From the NCBI GenBank assembly GCA_949126835.1, contig OX421503.1, positions 340,001 to 404,000 of the forward strand: a stretch of DNA of 64,000 bases, in the 5' to 3' direction. Under the pieces are notes generated by a model. It did no database searches. It was not told where the DNA came from and was given only the letters and a program-made list of their open reading frames with translations. This document shows, in pieces, positions 1-12,700 of this stretch (its first letter is position 1; each line of letters opens with the position of its first letter). The DNA is from Anisus vortex (taxonomy: Eukaryota > Mollusca > Gastropoda > Planorbidae). Made by a program: the position numbers and the translations under genes.

Positions 1-1
1 A

Positions 2-1195
2 GAACAAGCTGGTTTCAGAGCTGGAAGATCATGCAATGATCAAATTTTTGTCCTGCGTACCATAGTGGAACAGTCATTGGAATGGAACTCCTCTTTGTAC
101 ATCAACTACATAGATTTTGAAAAGGCTTTCGATAGCATCCACCACCCAACACTTTGGACAATTCTGGAATCATATGGATTCCCAGGCAAAGTCATTAACA
201 TCCTGAAAGACATCTATACTGGAAACCAGTGCTGTGTACGCCATGAAAACCAACAGAGTGAATGGTTCCAGGTGAAAACAGGTGTCCGACAAGGATGTGT
301 GATATCACCTGTTATCTTCTTAATAGTAATGGACTGGGTTATGAGGAGAGCTACTGCAGATAAACCTCGAGGCCTAGTATGGGGACTAACTTCCTATCTA
401 GAAGACTGCGATTTTGCAGATGACATAGCTCTGCTCTCTCATTCTCAACCAGATATCCAGGAGAAGACAACAAGAGTAGAACAAATAGCCAAAAGTGTTG
501 GCTTAAAGATCAACTCAGGGAAAACAAAAATCATGAAAGTTAAGACAAAGAGCTCTAAGAGGACAAGTGCCAATGGTGTGGAGGTGGAAGAGATTGAAAA
601 CTTCAAATACCTTGGCAGCTACATCTCTGCTAATGGAAGCATAGACATGGAAATCTCCACCAGACTAGCTATGGCAGCTCAGGCCTTCAACAAACTGGGG
701 AAAATATGGAAGTCATCCTCTCTGCAACTAAGAACAAAACTGAAACTATACAAGTCAAATGTACGCTCAGTCCTTCTCTATGCTGCAGAGACCTGGAAGA
801 CCAATACCAAAATTGAAGGCCGCCTTAGAGGGTTTGAAGGTAGATGTCTCCGACGTATACTAAGAATCAGCTGGGAGGACCACGTCTCCAACATCGAAGT
901 CCACCAAAGAACTGGAATAAGCTTCATTATCGATGAAATAATGAAAAGAAGATGGAGATGGCTGGGTCACATCCTCCGCATGGACAAAATGAGGCTCCCA
1001 AGCAGCGCATTGAAATGGACACCACCAGGAAAAAGACGAAGGGGAAGGCCAATGGGAACGTGGAGGAGGACAATGGACGAGGAAGCAAAGGCCACAAATA
1101 AAACATGGCACGAAATCCGATGGCTCGCCCAGGATAGGGAGGCCTGGCGGAACTTTGTTGCTGCCTTATGCTCCACGGGGAGCGATAAAGACTAA
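2..1195 (+). mobile_element. Non-LTR retrotransposon reverse transcriptase, 5' cut by window edge
   Basis: The frame is open from the first base of the window to a stop at 1195, so the true start lies outside. It encodes the palm and C-terminal part of a non-LTR reverse transcriptase. Visible motifs are EQAGFRAGRS near the edge, motif A (DFEKAFDSIHH), GVRQGCVISP, and the catalytic FADD in DCDFADDIALL. The C-terminal block RWRWLGHILRM, the basic GKRRRGRP stretch and the AQDREAWRNF ending are typical of many metazoan RTE-like elements. The frame is intact over about 398 codons, so this piece is either young or recently silenced. No endonuclease is visible because the upstream part is missing. 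Clade assignment to RTE-like is by resemblance only. Confidence 0.85.
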
Positions 1196-2418
1196 GAGAG
1201 AGTTGAATAGGTAGGTCTTCAGCTTGCTTCTGAAGGTGTCAAGGCTAGGGCTCTGTCGAAGTTGTAGTGGGAGGGCATTCCATGCGGACCATCCCACATA
1301 TTATGAGAATGCCCGTTCACCAGCGGACACCAGTTTCAGTAGGCTACGAGGGATCTGAAGTGTAAGTGTATCAGAAGCCGAGCGGAATGGACGGGATTAA
1401 GTATAGAGCTGGATGGATGTATACAGACAAAAACTTAAAGGTTTTACTTTGTTCCCCTTTTCTTCTTCTTTAATTACCACTTCTTCTTTCTCTAGATATA
1501 ATATATTACATCTTAATTAATAGCATCTTAAAATACATGGACACAAATATATTTCTCCCGTTGCCTCGTGCAATTATTTTCCCCAACATTCAGGGAAGGG
1601 CAGCTAGCAGTTTATATATTATACACGCTTGTGTATGTTAGCGATTAGTTGAAGGGGGGGGGCGGTTGTTTGTGACGCCACAGCTCTTTTTATTTGATAT
1701 CTGGTCGGATGAAGGGGTGGGACTTCACGCCTGGCTGCCCAGACCAGCGATCGGAAGGCCATCGTCGAGTATTACATAATCCACTTATCACCAGTCCGTT
1801 ATGTCTTCACAAGCCCTATCCCTTCTTCGTGTTTTAACTGTATTCGGCTACAGGGTGGGTCAATGTAACTAATACACTTTGTTTTATTAGAAAAAACACA
1901 ATACTTCTTATATCTACTAGTTGGTCAAATTGACACATATAGCTTTTAATTGCATTAGCCAACAGATTATTTAGAAAGAGCTTTTAAAATTAATTTGATA
2001 ATGATGGTGGCAATAATACAAATACTATATTTTAATTAAGTTCACAAAAATGCGTAAATATGAGTACCTTTTAAAATTTTAATAACCAAAACATTAAGAA
2101 CAATAAAGTATTTATAATGGAGCACTAGATATGCATAAGACTATGGTATTGGTATTTTTTATTTTTTTAGTGATCTACCGTACGCAAAAAAGGGCACTTG
2201 GCATAAGAAGTATATGTTTTCTTGTCTAATTTCACCGAGTGTCAGCCACATTTCCATTTAGAGCCAACAACACCATCCTTTCTGCTGAGCTTTCATCTTT
2301 TGCCTAACAAAGATTTAATTTCTAGTGTCGTACTGAAGGTTGTTTACACAGAATTTTTAATTGTATTCTCCGTTCTATATGTGCTGGTAAAAGTTCTTTT
2401 GTTATCTACATAGATACA
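1196..2418. other. Non-coding stretch between two RT fragments
   Basis: Bases 1196 to about 1440 are richer in GC than what follows and could be the 3' UTR of the preceding element. The remainder is AT-rich. A short frame at 2222-2413 has no recognisable motif. I see no gene, array or RNA here. Confidence 0.5.
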
Positions 2419-2431
2419 GTGTTGATTCTGT

Positions 2432-3408
2432 TTAAAGGACCGTGTAGCACGTGCTATGGCGGCAAATTGACAGAGGAATTTGAGGTTAAAACAGGAGTCA
2501 GGCAAGGATGCATGCTCTCCCCAATGATCTTTCTTTTAGTGGTTGACTGGGTGATGCGCCAAACAACAAAAACTGGAAAAACTGGGATCCAGAGGACACT
2601 AAACCAGTTCCTTGAAGACCTGGACTGTGCGGATGACCTGTGCCTAATGTCCCAGAAGAACCAGCACATGCAACAAAAAACAGATAACCTGGCCCAAGAA
2701 GCATCCAAGACCGGACTGCAGATCAACTTGGAGAAGACAGAAACGATGACCCTCTTTAAGAAACAAGAGAAACCAATTGAAGTTGGAGACACTGAGTTGA
2801 AAGAAGTCACCTCTTTTACATACCTGGGCAGCATAGTCTCAGCAACAGGTGGCTCGGACGAAGACATCAAAGCCAGAATAGGGAAAGCGAGACATGCCTT
2901 CATCACCCTGAGACCAGTCTGGAGGTCAACAGCCCTGTCTATCCGAAACAAACTGCGAATTTTCAATACCAATGTAAAGGCAGTGCTTCTCTACGGATCA
3001 GAGACCTGGAGAGTCACCAACACTCTGAGCAACAAGCTTCAAACCTTTGTTAATGGCTGCCTCCGCAACATATTAAAGATTCGGTGGACAGAAAAAGTAA
3101 AGAACACCGACTTGTGGCGAAGAACAAATCAGGATCCCCTCGAACAGCAGATCGCCAGGAGAAAGTGGCGGTGGATTGGGCACACCTTACGGAAGCCCCC
3201 ACAGGACATCACGCGACAGGCTCTACAGTGGAACCCCCAAGGAAAAAGACGGGTTGGTCGCCCGAAGACCACCTGGAGACACTCCTGTGAGGAGGAAATG
3301 GCAAGCTGCTACCTGTCATGGGGTGAACTAAAAAAGGCTGCCCAGAATCGAGTGCGCTGGAGAGCTGTTGCGGAGGTCCTATGTTCCACAAGGAACCAAA
3401 TGAATTAA
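2432..3408 (+). mobile_element. 5'-truncated non-LTR reverse transcriptase (second family)
   Basis: Homology begins after motif A, at the block GGKLTEEFEVKTGVRQGC. It continues through the catalytic triad (CADDLCLMSQ), TYLGSIVSATGG and LLYGSETW to the C-terminal RRKWRWIGHTLRK, GKRRVGRPKTTWRH and NRVRWRAVAEVL, ending at a stop at 3408. The first base of recognisable sequence is near 2432 and what precedes it is unrelated AT-rich DNA, as expected of a 5'-truncated insertion. It is a different family from the fragment at 2-1195: the two share only the general RT pattern. The 329-codon frame has no internal stop. Confidence 0.85.
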
Positions 3409-4340
3409 GCAAGCACGTGCAGTTAACCTTTATTGAGCTGCAAACGTTCTGCAATTTCTGCGAACAATGGCTCACCTTCCGTACCAATGATAAATCTCTA
3501 TTGCCCTGCCCATAGATAGTATGCACGACTTCTACTGAGCAAAAAGTCGGGATAACGCACTGAACGCTTTATTTTTTGTTTATTTAATGTTGTATGTATT
3601 AATATAGAGATTTCTAGTTCAAAAACGGAAAAAAAAACTCAATGAAAAGAAATAAATATTAAGGTTAAATTCATTATAAATAACGATGAATTGGGAGTGA
3701 GGAAAACCAAGGGTGGGCGTAGGGCACAGATGTCCCCGGAGGCCTGTTGATGCCATGATTCCCCCATCCCGTTTGTTTACTATTGACAACATAATCTATA
3801 TTATTTTCCTATTTATTTTAATGGTATAGTGAAAAAGTGTGTTTATCTGTAACTATGATTAACTGTCCGTATGTTTAAGTGTCGTGTGATTAAGTGTCCG
3901 TATGTTTATCTGTTGTGTGGTTAAGTGTCTGTGTTTAAGTGTCGTATGTTTATCTGTCGCATGTTTAAATGTCGCGTAACCATTATGCTAACTCAGTAGA
4001 CTAAAGATCACAATATAGCTTATTTGTTGGATGTTTTCTTATTTAATTTTTAATGTCAGCTAAATTCATATAATCTGACCAATTCATTTATAATTATGCA
4101 GGAGCGTAGAGAGAATAGCGAACGGTCAACTGTTTGCACTAAACCTGTTTTGTGACTTGGCTACACTGTGTAGCACAAGTGTGTTTGTCCTCCGAGCCCT
4201 AAAAGAGTAATCTTGGTTCATATACTCAATCCAGTGAAGTGAGGTTCATGTCTATTAATCATCGGCGATACCCTATTTAACACAGTGACCGATGTATTAT
4301 CAAATATTATATAATAAAGGAAGACAATTTAACGATCATT
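3409..4340. other. Intergenic DNA with simple repeats
   Basis: No gene is visible. Bases about 3835-3985 contain an irregular series of GTTTATCTGT and TTAAGTGTCG motifs, a degenerate tandem repeat. A GC-richer patch at 3690-3780 has no recognisable content. Confidence 0.5.
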
Positions 4341-4346
4341 TCCTTT

Positions 4347-4850
4347 ATAGAAGTAAGGGAAGAGAAGTGTGACATTTCCTTTTTAGAAGTAAGATGAGAG
4401 AAGTGTGACATTTCCTTTATAGAAGTAAGATGAGAGAAGTGTGACATTTCCTTTATAGAAGTAAGATGAGAGAAGTGTGACATTTCCTTTATAGAAGTAA
4501 GATGAGAGAAGTGTGACATTTCCTTTATAGAAGTAAGATGAGAGAAGTGTGACATTTTCTTTATAGAAGTAAGATGAGAGAAGTGTGACATTTCCTTTAT
4601 AGAAGTAAGATGAGAGAAGTGTGACATTTCCTTTATAGAAGTAAGATGAGAGAAGTGTGACATTTCCTTTACAGAAGTAAGATGAGAGAAGTGTGACATT
4701 TCCTTTATAGAAGTAAGATGAGAGAAGTGTGACATTTCCTTTATAGAAGTAAGATGAGAGAAGTGTGACATTTCCTTTATAGAAGTAAGATGAGAGAAGT
4801 GTGACATTTCCTTTATAGAAGTAAGATGAGAGAAGTGTGACATTTTCTAT
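4347..4850. repeat. 36-bp minisatellite, about 14 copies
   Basis: The unit contains GTGACATTTCCTTTATAGAA followed by GTAAGATGAGAGAA and is repeated with very few substitutions. Because 36 is a multiple of three, one frame of the minus strand stays open for 178 codons as a 12-residue repeat (MSHFSHLTSIKE). There is no sign that this is translated. Confidence 0.97.
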
Positions 4851-6689
4851 AATTTTCTAGGATTAGGAGGTAAAATAATAACATTTTTTAATGATTTATT
4901 TTATCTTAGAGGTGCAGAGAATAGATAAAAATAGACACACTGTACAACCATGTGGCTTTAGAAAGGAAATGGCACACGACACTGCCATGTGACCTTAGAA
5001 TTAGAAAGGAAATGGCACACAACACAGCCATGTGATTTTAGTTTTTGTTCTAAGTTATTGTACGGTATTTCCAAATCCCGTTGAGTCACCAAGGAAATGA
5101 ATCAGTCTTTAGAGTCACTCTAGACCAACGTTTCTCAATTGCCAGGGCGCGACCAGAACCGGTTCACTAAAGGGAAATTACCGTGTCGGCAAAAAATAAT
5201 TACATCTTTAAAGTACGAAAAACTTGTTGATCCTGAAACAGTAGATTTTGTACAAAAAAGAAAATGTTGGAAAATTGTATGACCCCTATCCTGACTATAC
5301 TATAAAAAGATCAGTGGCTGTCAGTTGTATACAAATTGTATGGAGATTTACATTTGTTCAATTTTTATTGCTAGGCTAGTAAAGCGCTATAAATATTGGT
5401 GGTGGGAAATAAAAAGAAAACTATAAATAACAGAGTGACAAAACGAAAGAGTGGCTACCCTTGTTCTCCATGTTAGTTTAATCCTTTCAAAACCTTCAAG
5501 CATTCAAATAATGTTTTATTTCATAAAGTTAATAACTTTGTCAAAAGGGACAGAAGGGGTGGGGGACGAAAACCGGTTTAAAATCGGATTTCTAAAATAA
5601 AAAATCGGGGTTTTGAAAAAAAAAACAATTTATAATTTGCCTATTGTTTCGATTTCGGCGAAACCAAAAAAAAGGTTTCGGTCGGCCTCTAGCCTGAACA
5701 AACAAGAAAAAAAAAACCCACATCTACCATCAATTCTATTATAATTGTAGTTCAAGCCGCAAACCAGTGATAAGTATAAACATTTAAATGTAATATTTAT
5801 AGGGCCTAACATTAGAAGGAGCCTCTCTTTTAAATAAAAGAGAAAGTATGATATAGGCTTCAATATCAATGTGGGGAATATCCTTGATAACCGTGTACCA
5901 TTTCTAATTCATTTAGTGTACCGCTATACTAAAACTAAAAGTCAAACTATTCCACTTTTTGTGTTATTATTATAGCCTAGACTCTAATTACTAATACAAT
6001 TCAAAATCATCATTATCTACCAACACTAATAGGCTATATATATCTAGGTCTAGATAGGCTACTATATACAGAGTTAATTAATGGTCAGTAATAAAAATCA
6101 GCAAGTCTGGCTTGATGAGTGCTCTTTAGCCTAATTTATACCGATCTGAATGAACATTTAATGTTGAATGTTGTTAAGTTGTGATCATTGCTAAATATTT
6201 CCTATCTATTGGAACGCAAATCATTTCCAGTAGCCAAATAGTTAAGTTATTTTTTGTTTGTTAATTCAAGTTCAAATCAATTAAATGTGTCCTTATGTGT
6301 CTCAGAAACATCAGCTTCATTTGTCTCTTAATCAAATGTTAAAATATAACATTAAGAAAACTAGTAGGCCTATATAGAAATTGACACTTTGTGTACTGTG
6401 TACTTTGTACACTCTTTATGAAGTAGGCCTACTTTCTTAAATCAAGAACAGTTACTCTATTTAATTTCAGGAAGTGACTCATAATTGAAGTAAATGAATC
6501 AAAAGGATATAAAATATCAGGTTCTGCTATATTAAATATTCATTTTTTGTTTAATAAACCATCTTAGGTGGTGAATTTCTTTTCTAGTGTTAGATTAGAC
6601 GGTAGACTATCTAATTTAGAATAACTGTTTCAAATTTTTTACATTATTTTCTATTGAACATACATAGGCCCTACGAAAAGACAGTTACA
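4851..6689. other. 5' flank of gene A, no gene seen
   Basis: This AT-rich stretch holds an imperfect direct duplication at about 4955-5040 (AGAAAGGAAATGGCACAC twice). Several TAGGCCTA-type motifs occur. No convincing core promoter could be picked out immediately before the gene A start codon. Confidence 0.5.
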
Positions 6690-6747
6690 ATGTATTATTT
6701 TTACTACCAGGCTACATTTTACTTGTCCTGTTTTCTCTTTACCAAAA
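6690..6747 (+). CDS. Gene A exon 1: signal peptide
   Basis: The ATG opens MYYFYYQATFYLSCFLFTK, a short hydrophobic leader. The exon ends in phase 1 at AAA-A followed by the donor GTAAGTTT. Joined to the next exon it creates an in-frame serine. The start is chosen because it is the only ATG giving a leader in the phase the Ig exon needs. Confidence 0.75.
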
Positions 6748-9700
6748 GTAAGTTTAATTTTTAAATAGAAAATAAATTATTCTCGACAATCAGTTTGTAT
6801 TATTTATTTAAAGTTTGGAATATAATATAAATAAGCCTTAACCTTTTCAGACCATGAGCAACACATAAAAAAAACAACTTTTGTTTATCAGAAAATGTTA
6901 AAGTTAAAGTTAATTTCTTTTTCTCTGCTGCCATTTCATTTTCATTATATTATTATAATTATCTATTACATTTTGTTTATATTTAAAGGTGTGTCAACAA
7001 CAGTTCTAATAGCTGAAGAAGGTAAACCATACAACCTTTCACACACCTGGAAATATAATGAAAGATTTGACCTGGAGTTTGTCTGGAGAGAAAAATATTT
7101 AGTGTCCAAATGTACAGCTGACGAGCAATGTCTTGATTATGAACAAAGTTTGTTTAAAACTTCCATGAAATCTTATGGAAATAAAACGTTTACGACTTCA
7201 TTATTGATATATAAGGTGGAAAGGCAACACGAGAACATCACATGGGCGCTGACGTATCTTGGACATATGGCTTTAGTATCTCCCAATATAACGTCTTTCA
7301 AAATCATAGTTGTTGGTAAGTTTTGTATAGAATTTGTTTTTGTTATTTTATAATAAATGTACAAATAAGTGTGACTTGTATTATTAATAGTTCAAAGACA
7401 AGTAAAGTATATCTTTTGAAGTATGCCATAAAATACTAGGGGACTTTTTTGGCAGACAAAATGCTCAGCGCCCTTTACTTTACTCCAGCTATTGTCAGGA
7501 AATTCATCAGAGCTGGGCAGACCTAGAGAGGCCCTCAAGACCGGGGAACAAATCCTAGCCGTCACCAAAATTAGAACCCAGGTCCTTCGGTACTTTAGCC
7601 AATCGCTCTGATGTGAGCTACTAGTCTAGCTTGTCCCTATTTCTTCTATAAGCAATGTCCTTATTTATATGTAAATTTCTTTAAACTTTAATGTTCTTTT
7701 GTGCCTTATTATCTGGTTTAGACATTTAAATCATTACCTTAGCAGACATCTTTAAATAAAAATAAAACAATGCGATACTACATGAGACACAAGTAAACAA
7801 GAAAATCTACGCTGTGACAGTAATTGGTGAGATATAAATTGGAATGGATAAAAAAATAAATTTACATTACATTATAATACTGACAAAGCAATAAATAATC
7901 AATAACTTATGTTTATACTCAAAGTTAACTTTATAGTTAGACCGGAAATTATGAAACTGTTCCTTAACGCTCCAACTAAAGTGAGATAGCACTAAGATTT
8001 GCAAACTACCTGCAACCTATGATTAATTTATGATTTAACAGGAAATAAAATATGAAAAATTTTGTAGCCTATACTTAGTACTATATACCTTTTTAATTAA
8101 AAGATGCTTAACCAAATTTGAAAAACAATCTTTTGCATTTTTGTAAATTACTTTTGAAAAACTGTGTCTAACTCTTGACCTTTGAACTTTATTTTCTACC
8201 CATAGCTCCTGCTAAAGGTTTGATGTGTCAGAAATCAGCCAATGAAACAGAGCTCATTGTAACATGTAGGACGTTAAGAATATTTCCACAAGGTCTTTGC
8301 AAAATCATCGTAGACTCAGAACATGTAATTTTTTTTATTACTTTACCTTATGTTAATAGGCATAATAGGCATGATATTGTTAAATAGTTCTACAGTGTGT
8401 CTCTGAATAAGTTTGGTCTACCTTGTGTATTAATCAAAGTATTTTAAACAACAAAATAATGTATGTCTAGTTGCTTTGTATTGTTAGTGCTCTGTAGTTT
8501 TTTTGTTTCCTAAACAAGTGCAGCTAGTACATGTTTTTATGTGGCTTTTTTATTTCTACTTATTTCAGATAGATGATTGGACCTCATTAAAAATATAATA
8601 TATTTTCATATAATGAGATTACATTTTAAAGCAAATAACATTAAAAAGTTGATCAAGACATTTCACAATAATATTAGATTTCTTAGATGTAGGTTAATAG
8701 GTGCAAATAATTATTAGCCGGATCTAATTATTACAGTTAAACAGATAATTAGAAATTAGAAATAACAAAGTATATTATCGTCTTTAAAAACTTTGTTTTC
8801 TTAGAGCCTTACTAAAATATTTTTGACAGCATTCATATTAAAACTGTGTATGATAATTCTTTCTTCAGAACCAGATTCTATGGGAAAGTACTATTTCTGA
8901 AGAAACTCTAGACATAAAGAATTATACATATTTTCAAACGTCATGCAGTGTTTCACTTGCTATGTGGAGTCTACAGAGAGACAGAAATGAAATAACATTT
9001 CTCCTATATCCAAACGTGACTAACAGTGAACAAGATCTAAGGTTTTCTACCAAGGAAACAGTGCACTTTAAAGCTAGCCTAGGTCAGTGATAATATATTT
9101 AATATAGTTTTGTTATTACATTGGGGGCCTATTGTTTTAAAATGTTTACAAAACACACAAAACCTCCTGATTAATAGTGGAATATATTTAATATAATAAT
9201 TGAAAATGAATGTCGTAGTGGAGAAGATAAATATCATATTGAATGCAGGCAATGGATTGAATTATTTAGTTAAATTACTGTAACACAGAATACATTCCAT
9301 TAACTATTTATATAGACGTCCTAGAAGCTGAATAGTCCATCATATTATATTATATATTATATCATATTATATTGTCTCAGATAAGAAAATCACAAAACTT
9401 GATGAAAAATATAAGATAAAAGATAATAATATAGCTTGAACAACTCAATTTAAAAGTAAACAATAGGGATCTAAAATGCTCGGATAATATATTGTTAAAA
9501 ATGTAACTTTTTATATTCTTTAAAATAATAAGAACAAAGTTATAATATTGAAGGAAGCATTAAAATCTAACTCATACATATACAACAATTATCTTTTACA
9601 CAATTCAGAAGACATATTGTTAAGAACAAGTTTTAAAATTCCACATGCAATAAAAAAATATAATTTCACTAATGGTATCAAGACATGAAATGGGTTACCT

Positions 9701-12700
9701 AAACGAACCATGAAAACCAACAACTTAACTTTGTTTAAAACCCCAATAAAAATGCAAGTATTCTGAAAAGTGAAGGATGCAATAATGTTTTATATAATTG
9801 TATTGTCTGTAGCATGAGTTATTATCTTTCGTTATTTAGTTATTTAAAGTTTTGGAAATAAATTTAAACATGATATTGAATGAAATAAGAATGAAACTAA
9901 GTTGTATGAAGTTTTAGGCTATTGTGCATAAATATGTAATGCTTTAATCAAATTGTTTTTTTTTAAATTGTACTAAGCAAAGGGGAATAATGCATCATGT
10001 AAAAGCAATGTTGAAGCTGGACATATCAATATCTCATGCAATGTGTATGGAATTTTTCCAGAAGCATTTTGTCACTTTAACATTACACAAAACAAGGTAA
10101 GCATGCAAGGTCATTTTATTAATATATAAACTATTTCTTTTAAAAGAAGACAATACTACACAACAATATAAAGAAAGTAAATTTATAACTATGAATCATA
10201 GGGTTAGGGTTAGGATTGCTCAGATTTTTTCATTAATCACATAGTTGTAGGTCACTCCTGACAATAACAGAAAGTGAAGGCAAAGCTAAAAAGGCAGAAT
10301 TTCAATTCCAGAGGAGGGGGGAGGAATAGGGTACACAGGAGCATATTAGGGCCTATGCTTCACCACTAGGCCTATGTGTCAGGGAACTCTCTTTACATTG
10401 ATCTATTGGAGGATTCTATAATCTTTATGTTTGGCGTTTGAATTTTTTGTTAATTATTGCTAATGCCTAATATATTGTGTGATTTACAGCTAGCGTAACA
10501 GACATTGTTTACATAGGATTTAATTAAATTGAAACTATGCTTAGGACTATGGAAAAGTATTTGTTTCAGTTATGATATGAAGAAAATGTTTTCAATTTTG
10601 TTACCAGGTTTTGTTTAGGTACATATAACATATAACAGTCATATATTCATTGTTTTTACGCTTTGAATTTATATTTACACTGAAGTAAATAATTAATGAA
10701 AGAAAGCATTTGTCTTTTTTTCTTCCTAAGAATCATTACCAAAACTACAGTATGAATTACAAGCATACATTTATAGATGGAGAATCTATTATGTTTGATT
10801 CTTCATGCAACATAAGTTTACCAATAGAAACTCTATGTTCAGGCAACTATGAAGTCAATATCAATATTTATTCCAGAGGTAGAGATGACGATTTGAATTA
10901 TGTCACAACATTTGATTTCAACTTTAATTTAGGTTTGTACTTTTAGATTTATTTCAACCTTTTTAAGTCTTAATTGAGATATTCCATAATTGGGTGCAAA
11001 ATAAGATTTCTTTTAGAAAGAAAACAACTATATCTTGAGAAATATATTATTGATTTATTTAAGTAAACAATGAAGTCAATACATGTTAACCTTTCTCATG
11101 AAAGGATGAAAACAAAAACATCAACAATAAAACAAAAAAAAACACAATGGTAGTACAGTCTTAAAACCACTGAGCTCTAATATATGGAGTGCTCAAAGGA
11201 AGTAAATTGTAGGAGAAAATGCGGACTTTTTAATATAGATAGGTGCACCCTGTCCTGAACTATATATACATAAAATTACATTGTGGATTAATTGATATAA
11301 ATTAGCGTCTAAATAATACATATATTTATATACTATTATACATTAAAATTACTTACTCAGTTAATTAACATATATAAGCGTATGTGGTATTCAAAGAATT
11401 ATTCAGACAAATGATCAACCATTTCATCTTTGTAGCCTACTTGTCAAAAAAATGAAGCCGGTACTTATTTAAATTAACACAACACTAGTATAAGAGAGTA
11501 TATATAAAGTCTATATAAAATAGTTAATTTGTATCAAATTACAATGACGCAATTACAAAAAGTTTTCAAATTTTATGTATATATAGTTCAGGACAGGGTG
11601 CACCTATCTATATTAACAAGTCCGCATTTTCTCCCATTTTTTCTTCTCTATTTTAATTGCTTGAGCACTCCATGTTTTATATAGCTCAGTGCTTAAAACA
11701 CAATGTAGGGGAGTTAACTATAATAAAGTAAAATTAAATAACAAATGAGAAGCTAAACTTTGTTAAGTCCCTTTTTGTCACAGAATACAATAGTCATTAA
11801 AATGTACAAGGCTGTTTAGTCAAGAACAGCAGACAGATTTACATGTATAACTACCCATAGTAGAATTTAAAAACAAAATGCACATATGGAGCTAGTTTAA
11901 GACTTCTAAAAGTTCAGATTCAACCTTTTTCAATCTCTTAAATTTAACAAGCTTTTATTCTAATTAATTAAAAGACCTACACTTACAAAAATTTGTCACT
12001 TTATAAAATCTAATTTTCCTATCGATTCACTCCAACACTATAGAAATGTGGTTATGGGAAGCAGCTTTTTTAGTTTTGCCATGGCTTGAGAGGAAGCTGT
12101 ATAGGCAACACAAAACCCATTCATATTTTCCTTTTCCTTGACTACCTTCTAGATGGCATGAATACTCTCCTATTCGGTTGTTTTTGTTTCACAGCACATC
12201 TTAAATATTACAGACGCTCTTTCTTATTCTATAAAGAAGATTATATCTTAGGGCATGAGAAGTTTTTTACCCGTCAAATATACATTAGTTAATTTTTCTT
12301 TCACATTACAGTAAAAAGTGATCCATAGGTCCGGTTAACCAGTTTCTGTGGCCACTGCATACTAGGTGATTATGTAGCTAGCACTTTGCACAGCCGCTTT
12401 TACTTTACCCCAACTAAGGTCAGGTACCCATCAGAGCTGGGTGGACTCAGGGAAACCCTCCAGACTCGAGAAAAATCCTCGCCTGCACAATGATTCAAAC
12501 CCAGAACCATCGGTACGCCAGCTGAACGAGCTGCCACAACTCACGTGACAAGGCCACCCTGCCCGGGCTGACAATCCAGACCAAGGGATAAAACCACTGA
12601 ACACTAACTCAAAATATTTTGAATGGCTGACCGCACTGGACAGCTTGAACACTTTGTTTTATATTCCTCCTTGATTCATCAGTATTATTATAAAAAAAAA

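Noticed and set aside
10196..10214. Telomere-like GGGTTAGGGTTAGG
   Set aside because: Only two and a half units; too short to call an interstitial telomere.
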